Positions 10,402 through 20,596 of a stretch of DNA of 64,000 nt are shown piece by piece. The DNA lies in NCBI GenBank assembly GCA_001606155.1, contig LODT01000025.1:310001-374000 (forward strand), written 5' to 3'. Each line of letters starts with the position of its first letter. Positions within the stretch are counted from its first letter, which is position 1. The stretch is from Tieghemostelium lacteum (taxonomy: Eukaryota > Evosea > Eumycetozoa > Dictyosteliales > Raperosteliaceae). Both the position numbers and the translations under genes were made by a program. Below the pieces are notes generated by a model that was not told the origin of the DNA, made no database searches, and saw only the letters and a list, made by a program, of their open reading frames with translations.

Positions 10402-11787
10402 TTAATATGGGTACATTGTAATATACCATTCAACAAATTCTCTTTCATCGATGGAACCACTGTAGTTTCTATCGATAGAGTAAAAGAGTAATTTAGATTG
10501 ACCTTTTGAGAAATAGACACCAAGATATTGAATGCATCTCTTGAATTCTTTTTTACTTAGAGTACCACTGTAGTTACTATCAAATGTGCGGAAAGCAGCT
10601 GAGGCTTGCATCATTTTAGCAGCCAAATGTGGGGGAAGTCCAACTGGAAGGACAAAAGCTGCTGTTCTTACATATGGAGTTGCATAAGAGTAAGATGGTC
10701 TTACATAGGTTGTTGAGACTGCACCCATACCAACTCCCATACCTACACCAACACCCATACCTACACCCATACCAACACCTGGCATCATACCTACACCCAT
10801 ACCAACACCTGGTTGTGGCATCATACCTACACCTCCTACAGCTCCTGGATAGGCTTGTGGATAACCCATAGCTGGTTTACCCATCATTTGTGGTGGATAA
10901 CCTGGCATACCTGGTTGTGGCATCATACCTGGTTGACCCATCATTGGTTGTTGTGGTGGATAACCTGGCATACCTGGTTGACCCATCATTGGTTGTTGTG
11001 GATAACCTCCTGGAATTGCACCTTGTTGTGGTGGATAACCTGGCATACCTGGTTGTTGTGGTGGGTAACCTTGCATACCTTGTTGTTGTGGTGGGTAGCC
11101 TGGCATACCTGGCTGTTGTTGTGGTGGGTAAGCACCTTGTGGTTGTTGTGGATATGCACCTGGTTTACCTGGATAGGCGCCTTGTGGTTGTTGTGGTGGA
11201 TATGCACCTTGTTGTTGTTGTGGTGGGTAAGCACCTTGTTGTGGTTGTTGTGGTGGATATGCACCTTGTTGTGGTTGTTGACCTGGATATGCACCAACAG
11301 TACCAGCACCTGGAGCTTGTTGTGGTGGGTAAGCACCTTGTTGTGGTTGTTGTGGTGGATATGCACCTTGTTGTGGTTGTTGACCTGGATATGCACCTTG
11401 TTGTGTTTGTTGACCTGGATAAGCACCAACAGTACCAGCACCTGGAACTGCTTGTTGTTGTGGTGGATAAGCACCTTGTTGTGGTTGTTGGCCTGGATAA
11501 GCACCAACAGTACCAGCACCTGGAGCTTGTTGTTGTGGTGGATAGGCACCTTGTGGTGGTGGTGTTGATGTATTAGGTGGTGGTGGATAAGCACCTTGTG
11601 GTGGAGGTGGGGTTGATGTATTTGGTGGTGGAGGATAGGCACCTTGAGGTGGTGGAGGATAGGCACCTTGTGGTGGTGGAGTTGATGTTGCACCTGTACC
11701 TCCTGGCATGACTTTAATTGGCATTTGTGACATACCGTCAGCATAGGTACCTTGTGGTGGTGGATTTGAAGGTGGTTGATAACTCAT
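10402..11787 (-). CDS. cbpP: EF-hand calcium-binding protein with long GAYP-repeat N-terminus (CBP-P like)
   Basis: One exon encodes 461 residues. Residues 1-360 are almost entirely Pro/Gln/Gly/Tyr/Ala/Met, built of repeats such as [24 protein letters not shown] and GVGMGVGM. The C-terminal ~85 residues hold two EF-hands with canonical 12-residue loops, [12 protein letters not shown] and [12 protein letters not shown], after a helix ([16 protein letters not shown]) like those of penta-EF-hand or ALG-2-type proteins. Length and layout match D. discoideum calcium-binding protein P as I remember it, so the symbol is offered with reserve. Such proteins bind calcium reversibly, and the YPPQQ-type tail suggests multivalent or phase-separating behaviour (inference). 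The opposite strand is open for long distances only because the repeats lack stops in other frames. Confidence 0.85.
   Translation of the reverse strand: MSYQPPSNPPPQGTYADGMSQMPIKVMPGGTGATSTPPPQGAYPPPPQGAYPPPPNTSTPPPPQGAYPPPPNTSTPPPQGAYPPQQQAPGAGTVGAYPGQQPQQGAYPPQQQAVPGAGTVGAYPGQQTQQGAYPGQQPQQGAYPPQQPQQGAYPPQQAPGAGTVGAYPGQQPQQGAYPPQQPQQGAYPPQQQQGAYPPQQPQGAYPGKPGAYPQQPQGAYPPQQQPGMPGYPPQQQGMQGYPPQQPGMPGYPPQQGAIPGGYPQQPMMGQPGMPGYPPQQPMMGQPGMMPQPGMPGYPPQMMGKPAMGYPQAYPGAVGGVGMMPQPGVGMGVGMMPGVGMGVGMGVGVGMGVGMGAVSTTYVRPSYSYATPYVRTAAFVLPVGLPPHLAAKMMQASAAFRTFDSNYSGTLSKKEFKRCIQYLGVYFSKGQSKLLFYSIDRNYSGSIDEREFVEWYITMYPY
10820..11700. repeat. Tandem degenerate repeats encoding GAYPPQQ / MPGYPPQQ
   Basis: Imperfect units of roughly 21-30 bases (gtggatatgcaccttgttg-like) are repeated dozens of times inside the EF-hand gene. 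Some larger blocks, such as the one encoding [14 protein letters not shown], recur four times (near 11290, 11430, 11500 and 11560), which suggests recent internal duplication. Confidence 0.85.
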
Positions 11788-12280
11788 TTGATTACTTTAA
11801 TGATGAATTGTAAAATTAAAAAAAAAAAAAAAAAAAAAATTAATTTCTAAGGTCTTCAAGTCATAAAATTAAACTATCACACAAAATGGTGTGTTTAAAA
11901 AAAAAGATTTCTTAAACACAAATATCAAATGCTTTGAATTTTAATGTGAAATACAACTTTTTTATAACATTTCTAATTATAAAACTTGAATAATTAATCC
12001 TATTTCAGAGCTGAACTTTTTGATTAAATTTCTTTACATTAATAACGATATAAATTTTCAATAATGTTATCTCTATATTAGTTTTAGATTTTTGATCCTG
12101 TGAAAATAGTATTTAAATTAAGTTCAATTCTAATGGTTATAGAGTTCCTATGATTTTGATTGTTCAATATTAAAAAGTAATAATGACGGATTGCAAAAAC
12201 GATAATCGATTACTGTATAAAATTTTTTTTTTTTTTTACTCTTTTTTTTTTCAGATTTGATAGTTTTTAAATAAATAAAG
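11788..12280. other. Divergent promoter region between EF-hand and MAM33 genes
   Basis: No gene is seen. It holds a poly-A tract (11819-11840) next to the EF-hand gene start, and long T tracts at 12222-12252 ending ttttttcag, about 25 bases before the MAM33 ATG. These are homopolymer tracts typical of dictyostelid promoters; a 5'-UTR intron ending at the cag is possible. Confidence 0.45.
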
Positions 12281-13243
12281 ATGTCAGGTAAATTCATTGG
12301 TAATTTTGTTCAAACATTCCAACAAGGTAAAACCATTTTCAATACCTCTAAAGGATTGAAAAAAGGATTACTTACATGTTGTGGTAGTAATTTTACAGCC
12401 GTACCAAAGAGTCACGGACATCACCATCACAGTGCACTAATGAATACCAACTGTTCAAAGAGTGGTATTAAAACTCACCTCTTCCAACCAACTTCATTAT
12501 CTAATTTCTCCATCAGACAATATTCCAATAAAATTCAATCTACACCAACACCAAAATCACTTTTAAACAGTTTGTGTGAAAATGAAATTAACGATTTCAA
12601 AGAACTCATTCCAGAGGAAGACAATGTCAAAGCCTTTTTAGAAGAATCTGGTTTTGTATTACGTCGTTCAAAGGAAGGTTCTAGCGATGTTATTTTCTTA
12701 ACCAAGACATTTGCTGACGGAACTGAGATTACTGTTAAATTTGATTCCATGGAAAACCATGATCAACTACCAGAGGATTTTGATGATTACAATCAAGAAG
12801 GTGAAAATGAAAATCAAGAAGGTGAAGAAGAACAACATGAAGAAAGAGAAGAAGAAGAAGAAGAACAACAAGAAGAAGGTGAAGAAGGTGAAAACCAAGA
12901 AGGTGAGAACCAAGATGATACAACTCCACACGAACATCCATTTGAAATTCAAATCAAATCAACCAAAGGTAATGAAAATACTTTGACTTTTGGTGGTTTT
13001 GCTTCTCAAGATGGTAACTACACCATCTCTGGTTTCTACAAAGGTGGTTTCAATGATACCATCAATCCAGTCGATATTGCAGGTACCTCCGCTGAATTCC
13101 AAGACAATATTCTCTTATTATTACAACAATATGGTATCAATGAGAAATTATCTTTCTTTGTTCACGATTACATTCACACTAAGAAATTGGATGATTACAT
13201 TTCCTCTTTTGAAGCCTTAAAAGATTTTGTAGCTCGTAAATAA
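12281..13243 (+). CDS. MAM33 / p32 (C1QBP) family mitochondrial matrix protein
   Basis: One exon encodes 320 residues. A basic, Ser/Thr-rich N-terminus of about 85 residues (MSGKFIGNFVQTFQQGKT..., with a HGHHHHS stretch and SIRQYSNK just before the mature part) looks like a mitochondrial presequence. The mature domain starts with SLLNSLCENEINDFKELIPE and shows the family's beta-sheet segments: GFVLRRSKEGSSDVIFLTK and EITVKFD, then a very acidic EGEN/EEEEQQEE insert (about residues 175-215), then FEIQIKST, YTISGFYKGG and the C-terminal helix YIHTKKLDDYISSFEALKDF. p32 proteins form acidic doughnut-shaped trimers and support mitochondrial translation and OXPHOS. The domain match is strong; the exact role here is inferred from the family. 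Confidence 0.9.
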   Translation: MSGKFIGNFVQTFQQGKTIFNTSKGLKKGLLTCCGSNFTAVPKSHGHHHHSALMNTNCSKSGIKTHLFQPTSLSNFSIRQYSNKIQSTPTPKSLLNSLCENEINDFKELIPEEDNVKAFLEESGFVLRRSKEGSSDVIFLTKTFADGTEITVKFDSMENHDQLPEDFDDYNQEGENENQEGEEEQHEEREEEEEEQQEEGEEGENQEGENQDDTTPHEHPFEIQIKSTKGNENTLTFGGFASQDGNYTISGFYKGGFNDTINPVDIAGTSAEFQDNILLLLQQYGINEKLSFFVHDYIHTKKLDDYISSFEALKDFVARK

Positions 13244-13600
13244 ATTCGTTCTATATAATTATTATAAAGAGAGAGAAAGCATATTTTTTTATTTTTAAAC
13301 TTTATCTCCTTAATCTGTGATTTCTTCTGTTCGACTATTACCAAATCTAATTTAAATTTTATATTAAAATAGAGTACCATCAAAACCATATTTTATTATG
13401 ACTTTTAGTGGGTTAAATTCAATTTTGAACACTGATATTATTAATTTTATTATAAAATGAAAAAAACACCGAGTTTAGAAATGAATTGTTGTGCACTTGG
13501 TGTGTGGGTGGGTTCTATTGAATTCTAATATTTATAAATTATATTCATTTCATTTGAAATTTCAAATTTGTTTTATTATTCTTATTATTATATAATTTCA
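13244..13600. other. Intergenic region with a GT-rich block
   Basis: No coding sequence is seen. A short G/T-rich block (ggtgtgtgggtgggttc, 13499-13516) stands about 90 bases ahead of the next ATG and could be a G-box-like regulatory site; this is inference from base composition only. Confidence 0.3.
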
Positions 13601-14141
13601 ATGATTCCATTTTATAAAAATAATAATAGAAATCAAATAATTTTAGAAAAAGAGAATGAATCTAAACTACAATTACCAACAATACCAACACAACAACAAA
13701 CAGGTGATGAATTTGGTTTTCTTTTTGATTTATTAATTAAATTTAAAAGTAAATTATATTTAAAAATAAGAAATGATAGAAATATTATACAGAGTTGTTA
13801 TTCAAAATTAGAATTTTTAGAAAATGAGCTTAATAAGAGTAAGTAGTGATTTTTAATCTATAGCTGATTATATATTTGATTATTTACTTGGTTTCTAAAT
13901 TTAAGAAAACCAAATAATAGAGGAACTGAATCAAATAGTTATGGTATTGTCAAGTAAAAAACTGGAATTGGAATCACAAAATGAATTATTGAACTACCTA
14001 AAATTGGAATATTCACACTTTACTAAAGAAAGAGAGAGATTCAAGGAGACTATTGAATTACATAAAAAAGAGTTGAATGACTTTAGAGAATCCTACATGA
14101 GCACCCTAAATAATAATAATAATCAAACTACAAAAGAATAA
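13601..14141 (+). CDS. Small coiled-coil protein of unknown function
   Basis: Two exons, 13601-13838 and 13906-14141, encode 157 residues. The 67-base intron (GTAAGT...TTTAAG) splits a Lys codon and the frame continues cleanly. After a short polar N-terminus comes a hydrophobic segment (FGFLFDLLIKFKSKLYLKI, about residues 38-56). From residue 60 to the end the protein is a nearly continuous heptad-rich coiled coil (YSKLEFLENELNKS, LNQIVMVLSSKKLELESQNE, FTKERERFKETIELHKKEL), ending in a short Asn run. No named family is recognised. It resembles small adaptor subunits of tethering, kinetochore or lysosome-related complexes only in general style. The gene is convergent with the following 85-residue gene. 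Confidence 0.7.
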
Positions 14142-14436
14142 TAATAATAAAAATAAAAGAGTCCTATGTGAATATTGATTTGATATTTTAAATATACAAA
14201 TTTGTTTTATATTGCAATTAAAGTGGATGATTGTTTGCTGTTTTGAGGGGGAGGTATTGTTTGCAGTTTTATGGTGAAATTGGTAATAGTGAAAACCTAA
14301 ATCTAGGAATTGAAAAATAAATATGTTATATTTGAAAATGTGTTTGGTTGGTAATGTTGTGTATGGGTGTGTATTTGTGTGTTCTTGTTGTTGATTTATA
14401 ATAATTTTAAATATTTTTTTAACTTTACAAAAGATA
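14142..14436. other. Convergent 3' region with G/T-rich strings
   Basis: No gene is seen. It contains ttgagggggaggtatt near 14240 and gtgtatgggtgtgtatttgtgtg near 14360, on the 3' side of both neighbouring genes, so these are not classical promoter positions. Confidence 0.3.
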
Positions 14437-14782
14437 TTAAGACGCTTGAGGTGATGATGTCTTTTGATTTCTTTGTTGATGTACTTTTGCTACTCTATCA
14501 TAAATCTCTTTAAATGTTTTCTCTCCAAATTCCTAATAAACCAAGTATATGAATAGTAAGTAACTCTTTTTTCTTATCTTACTATCCAATAGTCAATATT
14601 CAATTTGAAAAACTACATACCTGTACAATTGGTTGCTGTAAAACACCTTTAATTATAAAATCCTCAATTGAACATGAATCAGATTGACTGTTTGGTGACT
14701 TATCACGAGTTCCCATTATAACATATCCACCTGATACATATACAAATATCCATGTTTCGTTTTTTTTAATTTCCCAAGCCAT
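14437..14782 (-). CDS. Small conserved-looking protein, 85 residues, unknown
   Basis: Two exons, 14782-14621 and 14532-14437, are joined at phase 0 over an 88-base intron (GTATGT...TTATTAG). The protein begins MAWEIKKNETWIFVYVSGGY, a strand-rich start, continues VIMGTRDKSP and an Asp/Ser loop, and then has a helical half (SIEDFIIKGVLQQPIVQ, KTFKEIYDRVAKVHQQR). It has no signal peptide, membrane segment or zinc-like Cys pattern. The compact alpha/beta make-up and absence of low complexity suggest a folded, conserved protein, but I do not recognise the family. Splice signals and frame continuity support the model well. Confidence 0.65.
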
Positions 14783-15350
14783 TTTCTACTGTTAGGCACT
14801 CTGTTGTTTAATATATTATGTACAAAGATAAGTTTGTTGTGAAGATCAATAGCAAAACCAAACTTTTAAAATCTGATTACTGCAATTTATACTCCTTACT
14901 ATCCACAAAAAAATGATAAATAACAAAAAAAAAAAAAAAAAAAAATTTTTTTTGATTTAAATTTTTAATTAATATAAAATAGAACTTCAAAGATTTAAAA
15001 ACTATACTTCTAGAATTATTATTATCTAAAGATAAGAAACATTATTTTTAAAATCTATATTTTTAAAAATATTTATTATAAAATTTTAATTGTATTGCCA
15101 TAGAATATTTCACATATATATAAACTTGGGATATAAAATTTAATTAAAATATATTAAGAAATTAATGATATAATAGCTTCTAATGATTTCCCAAAAAAAA
15201 ATGCATAAAAAAATTAAAAATAAAAGGCGAATAAGGTGGGGCCGAATCCCGATAAGATCAAAACGAATAACTTGTTTATTTTTTTTTTTTTTAAATAGTG
15301 CTATATACATTCATTCATTTCACTGTGTTTATTCAGATAATAACAGGAAA
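14783..15350. other. Divergent promoter region upstream of PurL
   Basis: Poly-A and poly-T tracts (14925-14952) and several TATA-like strings are present. The frame upstream of the PurL ATG stays open back to 15183, but the segment 15267-15336 reads like a 5'-UTR intron (gtttatttttttttttt...ttattcag), so I do not treat the upstream frame as coding. Confidence 0.45.
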
Positions 15351-18300
15351 ATGAAAATTAAACACTATTTCAGAAAACCAGCAATTTCAGAACATGAGAT
15401 TAAGAAATTAATTCACAAGAGTTCAAATTCAAAGATTCAGTCTATAGAGAGTGAATATTGTTTCAATGTAGAAGTTGAAAAAGATACAACAGAAACTGAG
15501 GAACAGACACTAGTTTGGCTACTTTCAGAGACATTTGAACCACAGAATTTCTCATGTCATGCCTCATTCCTAAAAACTCAGTCCCAGAATGACGTCATTG
15601 TTGAAGTAGGACCACGTATGAATTTTACAACTACCTATTCTTCTAATGCCGTATCCATTTGCAGATCATGTAATATTGAATCTGTTCAGAGAATTGAAAG
15701 ATCTAAGAGATTTCTTATTCATTCCTCGGAAGCTTTGACACCGTTGGAAATTGGTAAATTTGTAGAGATGATACATGACCGTATGACTGAATGTATTTAC
15801 AAAGAGGCCATTCAATCGTTCAAGAATGATATGCTTTCTGAAAGTACATTACAGCAGCAACAACAGGTCAAAACCATTCCAGTTCTAGAACAAGGAAGAG
15901 CAGCATTGGAACAGATAAACAAAGATATGGGTTTAGCTTTTGACGAAGCTGATTTGAATCTCTATACCGATCTCTTTAAAAATCATCTCAAACGTAACCC
16001 AACTGAAGTTGAATGCTTCGATATCGGTCAATCAAATTCCGAGCATTCTAGGTATGTTTCATTCCTTTTTTTAACTTTTAGATGTATACTAATTATTTGA
16101 ATTTGTCTGTGTGTGTGGTTTTAAATTATAAATAGACATTGGTTTTTTAATGGAAATTTAGTAATTGATGGAGAGAAACAAGATAAAACTCTATTTCAAA
16201 TTGTAAAGAATACATTAAAAGTTAATGTTGGAAATTCATTAATTGCATTCTGTGATAATTCAAGTGCTATTAAGGGATTTGATACTAAGGTTTTAGTACC
16301 ATCTAGTGCAACAGGTCCAAGTAAATTCATAGAGAGTGAAAGAAACCAACCTATTCTCTTTACAGCTGAGACTCATAACTTCCCAAGTGGTGTTGCACCA
16401 TTTCCAGGTGCTGAAACTGGTACTGGTGGAAGAATTAGAGATACTCATGCAACAGGTAGAGGTTCACTCGTTGTAGCAGGTACTGTTGGGTACTCAGTAG
16501 GTCAATTACTAATTCCAGGCTATAACCTACCATGGGAGACCAAAGACTATGGCTATCCTGATAATCTAGCTACTCCATTAAAAATTGAGATTGAGGCTTC
16601 TAATGGTGCTTCAGATTATGGAAATAAGTTTGGTGAACCTGTTATTATAGGGTTTACTCGTTCTTATGGTCAAACACTTCCAAATGGAGAGAGAAGAGAG
16701 TATATCAAACCTATAATGTTTAGTGGTGGTATTGGGTTTATGGATGAAAGACATTTGAAGAAAGATCAACCTGAGTTGGGTATGACTATTGTTAAAGCTG
16801 GTGGACCTGCTTTTAGAATTGGTATGGGAGGTGGCAGTGCAAGTTCAATGGTTGGAGGTGATAATAAATCAGAATTAGATTTCTCAGCTGTACAAAGAGG
16901 TGATGCTGAAATGGGTCAGAAACTCAACAGAATCATTAGAGCTTGTGTTGAAGTTGATATGAATAAGGAATCTAATCAAAAGAATCCTATTGTATCTGTA
17001 CATGATCAAGGTGCTGGTGGGGCTGGTAATGTGTGTAAAGAGATTGTTGATCCATTAGGTGCAAAGATTTATCTTGATAGATTCCATTTGGGTGATAAGA
17101 CTTTGACTCCTATGGAAATCTGGGGTGCTGAATACCAAGAACAAGATGCACTTCTTATTAAAGATCAAGATAAAGAGTTCCTACAAAAGGTATCTAAGCG
17201 TGAGAGATTACCTATTGCTTTCGTTGGTGAGGTTTCTGGAGATGGTCAAGCTCAACTTATCGGAAACCAAGGTCAACTTTATGTAGATTTACCTTTAGAA
17301 AAGGTACTTCAAAAAATGCCTCCAAAGACATTTAACATGTCGAGAAAACAAAAGAAATTACTCCCATTTTGTCTACCAAAGGAACTAGAGCAAAGTGATG
17401 TTGAGGATATAGTTAAGGAGTCCCTATCTAGAGTTTTAAGATTACTTTCAGTTGGTAGTAAAAGATTCCTTATTAATAAGGTTGATCGTGCTGTAACAGG
17501 TCTTGTAGCAAGACAACAATGTGTAGGTCCACTACATACACCATTATCTAATGTAGCTGTTATTGCATCTAGTTACTTTGAAAAAACTGGTGCTGCAACA
17601 TCCATTGGTGAACAACCAATCAAAGGTTTCATATCTGCAAAATCAATGGCATATCTAACTGTAGGTGAAGCAATGACTAATTTAGTATGGGCAAGTATAA
17701 CTGATATTAAGGATATTAAATGTTCTGGTAACTGGATGTGGGCTGCTAAACTTGAGGGTGAAGGATCAGAACTCTATGATGCCGCTGTTGAAATGCATGA
17801 TACTATGGTACAAATTGGTATTGCTATTGATGGAGGTAAGGATTCTTTGAGTATGGCTGCAAAGGCTCCAAATGGTGAAGTTGTAAAGGCACCTGGAACA
17901 TTGGTAGTTTCAACTTATGTATCTTGTGATGATATTACCAAGACTATAACTCCAGATTTGAAATTGTCAAGCCAACAAGACAGTGTACTGATATATATTG
18001 ATTTGGGTTGTGGAAATAATTTCTTGGGTGGTTCAGCATTAACTCAGGTTTTCAATCAAATTGGTGATGGTCAACCACATAGAGATACAAACCTTTTGGT
18101 AAGGGTATTTCAAGCTGTTCAACAATTGGTTAAAGAGGAACTGATTACAGCTGGTCATGATAGATCTGATGGAGGTTTGATTACAACTCTTATTGAAATG
18201 TCTATATCTGGTAACAGAGGTTGTGTTATTGATTTACAATCTGGTAACAATTCTGACAGAATGAATATTATTAAATTACTATTCAATGAGGAATTGGGTA

Positions 18301-19463
18301 TGGTTATTGAACTAAAGAAAGAGAATTTAGAAAAAGTTAAAACTATTCTATCTAATCTACCCTACCATGTCATTGGTTATACCCATATTGGTACTGATGA
18401 AGATAGATTCCAACTGTCAGTTAATGGAAAATTGATTGTAAATCAAACTCTAGAGGAACTAACTAAGCAGTGGGAAGAGACATCCTATCAATTGGAATTG
18501 ATTCAAGTTCCAAATCCAAATTCAGTAAATTCAGAATTTAATCAAGTTTTGAAAAGATCTAAAAAGGGTAAAGGGTTAGGTCCAACCTATACACTTACCT
18601 ATACAGATTTGAGTAATGAAATTAAATTACTCACTCAACAGTCCCGTCCAAAAGTTGTTATTCTCCGTGAGGAAGGGTCTAATGGTGACAGAGAAATGGC
18701 AGGTGCATTCTATTTTGCTGGATTTGAACCATGGGATGTTACAATGTCAGATCTTATTCAAGGCCATGTTGATATCTCTCAGAGTCAATTCAAAGGTATT
18801 GCATTTGTTGGTGGATTTTCTTATGCAGATGTTATGGATTCTAGTAAAGGTTGGGCAGGTTCTATTAAATTCCATCAAGCAGTTGCCAAACAATTTGAAC
18901 AATTCTATATGAGACCAGACACATTTTCACTAGGTCTTTGTAATGGTTGTCAATTGATGGCTTTATTAGGTTGGGTACCTTGGAGAGATATTCCACAAGT
19001 TAATCAACCAAGATTTATTCATAATAAATCTGGTAAATTTGAGTCCAGATGGGTTACACTTCGTGTAATGCCATCACCAGCAATCTTATTAAAAGGTATG
19101 GAAGGTTCAGTTTTAGGTTGTTGGTCACAACATGGTGAAGGTCAAGCATTTTTCCAAGATCAACAAATACTAGACCAATGTAAACAATTACAATTGGCAC
19201 CTATTCGTTATGTAGATGATGAATCTCAAATTACAGAAACCTATCCACTCAACCCATCAGGTACACCAGAGGGTATTGCAGGTCTTTGCTCTAAAGATGG
19301 CAGACATCTTGCACTGATGCCACATCCTGAAAGATCATTTTTACAATGGCAATGGCCATGGACTCCACAAAATATCAAATCTCAATGGTCAGGTGTAAAT
19401 AACACTAGTCCATGGATTAGAATATTCCAAAATGCTAGAATATTTGTCGGTGATTCTAAATAA
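15351..19463 (+). CDS. purL: Phosphoribosylformylglycinamidine synthase (FGAM synthase)
   Basis: Two exons, 15351-16051 and 16136-19463, give 1342 residues, the expected size of the large eukaryote/proteobacterial-type enzyme. It performs step four of de novo purine synthesis (FGAR + Gln + ATP to FGAM). Seen in order: the N-terminal PurS-like domain (MKIKHYFRKPAISEHEIKK), SEHSRHWFF spanning the splice, AETHNFPSGVAPFPGAETGT, RDTHATGRG, GGIGFMDERHL, the first synthetase domain's VHDQGAGGAGN, the second one's DGGKDSLSMAA, and a C-terminal class I glutamine amidotransferase with nucleophile in LGLCNGCQLMALLGW and the His/Glu of MPHPERSFLQWQWPW. ATG 15351 is preferred because the conserved N-terminus begins there and the upstream segment looks like an intron with poly-T. 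The enzyme is cytosolic. Confidence 0.97.
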
Positions 19464-19561
19464 ATTAACTTTTTTTGTTATTTACATTTATATATCTATC
19501 TACTGTTTTTTAAGTTATTATTATAGTATTACAAATTTGTGTTTATTGAGATATCCAATAT

Positions 19562-19969
19562 TTAATTTTTATCATTATTAGCAGCACGATCACCACCATA
19601 TAAAATCTTTTTGGATTCCCATTCTTTTAGGGCATCAGTATTTTCAGATACTTTTTTACGTAATTCATCAATGTTAACTAATTGATCTGGGTCCTTGTTT
19701 AATAATTTACTTCCCCATCTTTGGCTCTTTTCACTTATATCATTCTAGTTTTATAGTTAGATATCAAATAAAATGGGTGAATATAGGAGGGATATTACTT
19801 ACAGTATAGTTTGGATCACTATCCCAATCATCTTCTTCATCTACAACCTATTTTCAAATTTCAATTAGTAAAGTGGTCAAATTTCATGTACTATGAAAAA
19901 ACATACATTTGATGGAGTTTTATTTACAACAGATACACCGTGATTTACAGTTTTATCATATACTGACAT
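19562..19969 (-). CDS. Minimal cortactin/HS1 N-terminal-acidic-like protein (Arp2/3-binding DDW)
   Basis: Three exons, 19969-19907, 19847-19803 and 19744-19562, all phase 0, encode 96 residues. Residues 22-45 contain an acidic DDW motif followed by DSDPNYTNDISEKSQRWGSK; human cortactin has [20 protein letters not shown] at the same relative place. The similarity continues: NIDELRKKV aligns with cortactin NIHKLRENV, LKEWE with LKEKE, and YGG with the start of the first cortactin repeat. Then the protein stops: there are no 37-residue F-actin-binding repeats, Pro-rich region or SH3 domain. In cortactin and HS1 this N-terminal acidic region binds and weakly activates the Arp2/3 complex through DDW. 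The likely role, by inference, is a small Arp2/3 regulator or branch-junction ligand. The three small exons would be easy for automatic annotation to miss. The gene is convergent with PurL (98 bases between stops). Confidence 0.82.
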
Positions 19970-20596
19970 TTTTGCACAATAAACAAATAACTAAAAATTT
20001 TTCAAAAAAAAAATCCATCCACATTTCTCCCAAATATTTCAAAATCTCGATATTTATTTAAAATTGTTTGAATAAACTGATAACCTTGATAACTTTTTAT
20101 CCAAAATACAGTATTGATTAACTATTAAGGTAATCGCAAACTATTATGCAATCAATAGTTTTTTTTTCTCCATAATGTTTATCTATGACTTCTAATGTAT
20201 GTATAAAATCTTTGGTATTTAATATAGGAACTTGGTATATTATGTTCTTGAAAGCTTCTAAAATTTATGATATTTTAATAAATACTCACTTTCCAACAAT
20301 TTGCATAAGTATTTGAAATATTAATTATACCTCAACGCTCATCAGAAACTTTATTCATTCTAAATTGTTTTTTTTTAGACAATAATGAATCTCCATTTTA
20401 TTGAAATCAATAGTTTCAATTAATATTTAAATCCTAAATTATAAATGAAAAAAATAAAGAGACGCCATAACGTTCCAAAGCATTGTAAAAATCTGAAACC
20501 GGATCGTAATCTAGATTTTTTAGATTTTTAAAACAAGATGGGAATGTATTCAGTTATTTTTTTTTTTTAGTTTATATTTGACATATTATTTTAAAG
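19970..20596. other. Divergent intergenic region (627 bases)
   Basis: AT-rich, with no frame of substance on either strand. It likely holds both promoters: the one for the cortactin-like gene leftward and the one for the lectin/TIG gene rightward. A T tract at 20557-20568 lies about 30 bases before the lectin gene ATG. Confidence 0.4.

Noticed and set aside
10629-11744. Long open frames on both strands across the GAYP repeat
   Set aside because: They are made only of repetitive Trp/Val/His strings produced by reading the CAA/CCA/GGT repeat in other frames; the EF-hand frame explains the region.
12711-12986. Lys-rich plus-strand frame inside the MAM33 gene
   Set aside because: It is a frame shadow of the GAA-rich acidic insert.
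15183-15350. Upstream extension of the PurL frame starting with an earlier ATG
   Set aside because: It would add a basic, poly-Phe stretch not found in PurL; a poly-T intron-like segment ending ttattcag precedes the conserved start.
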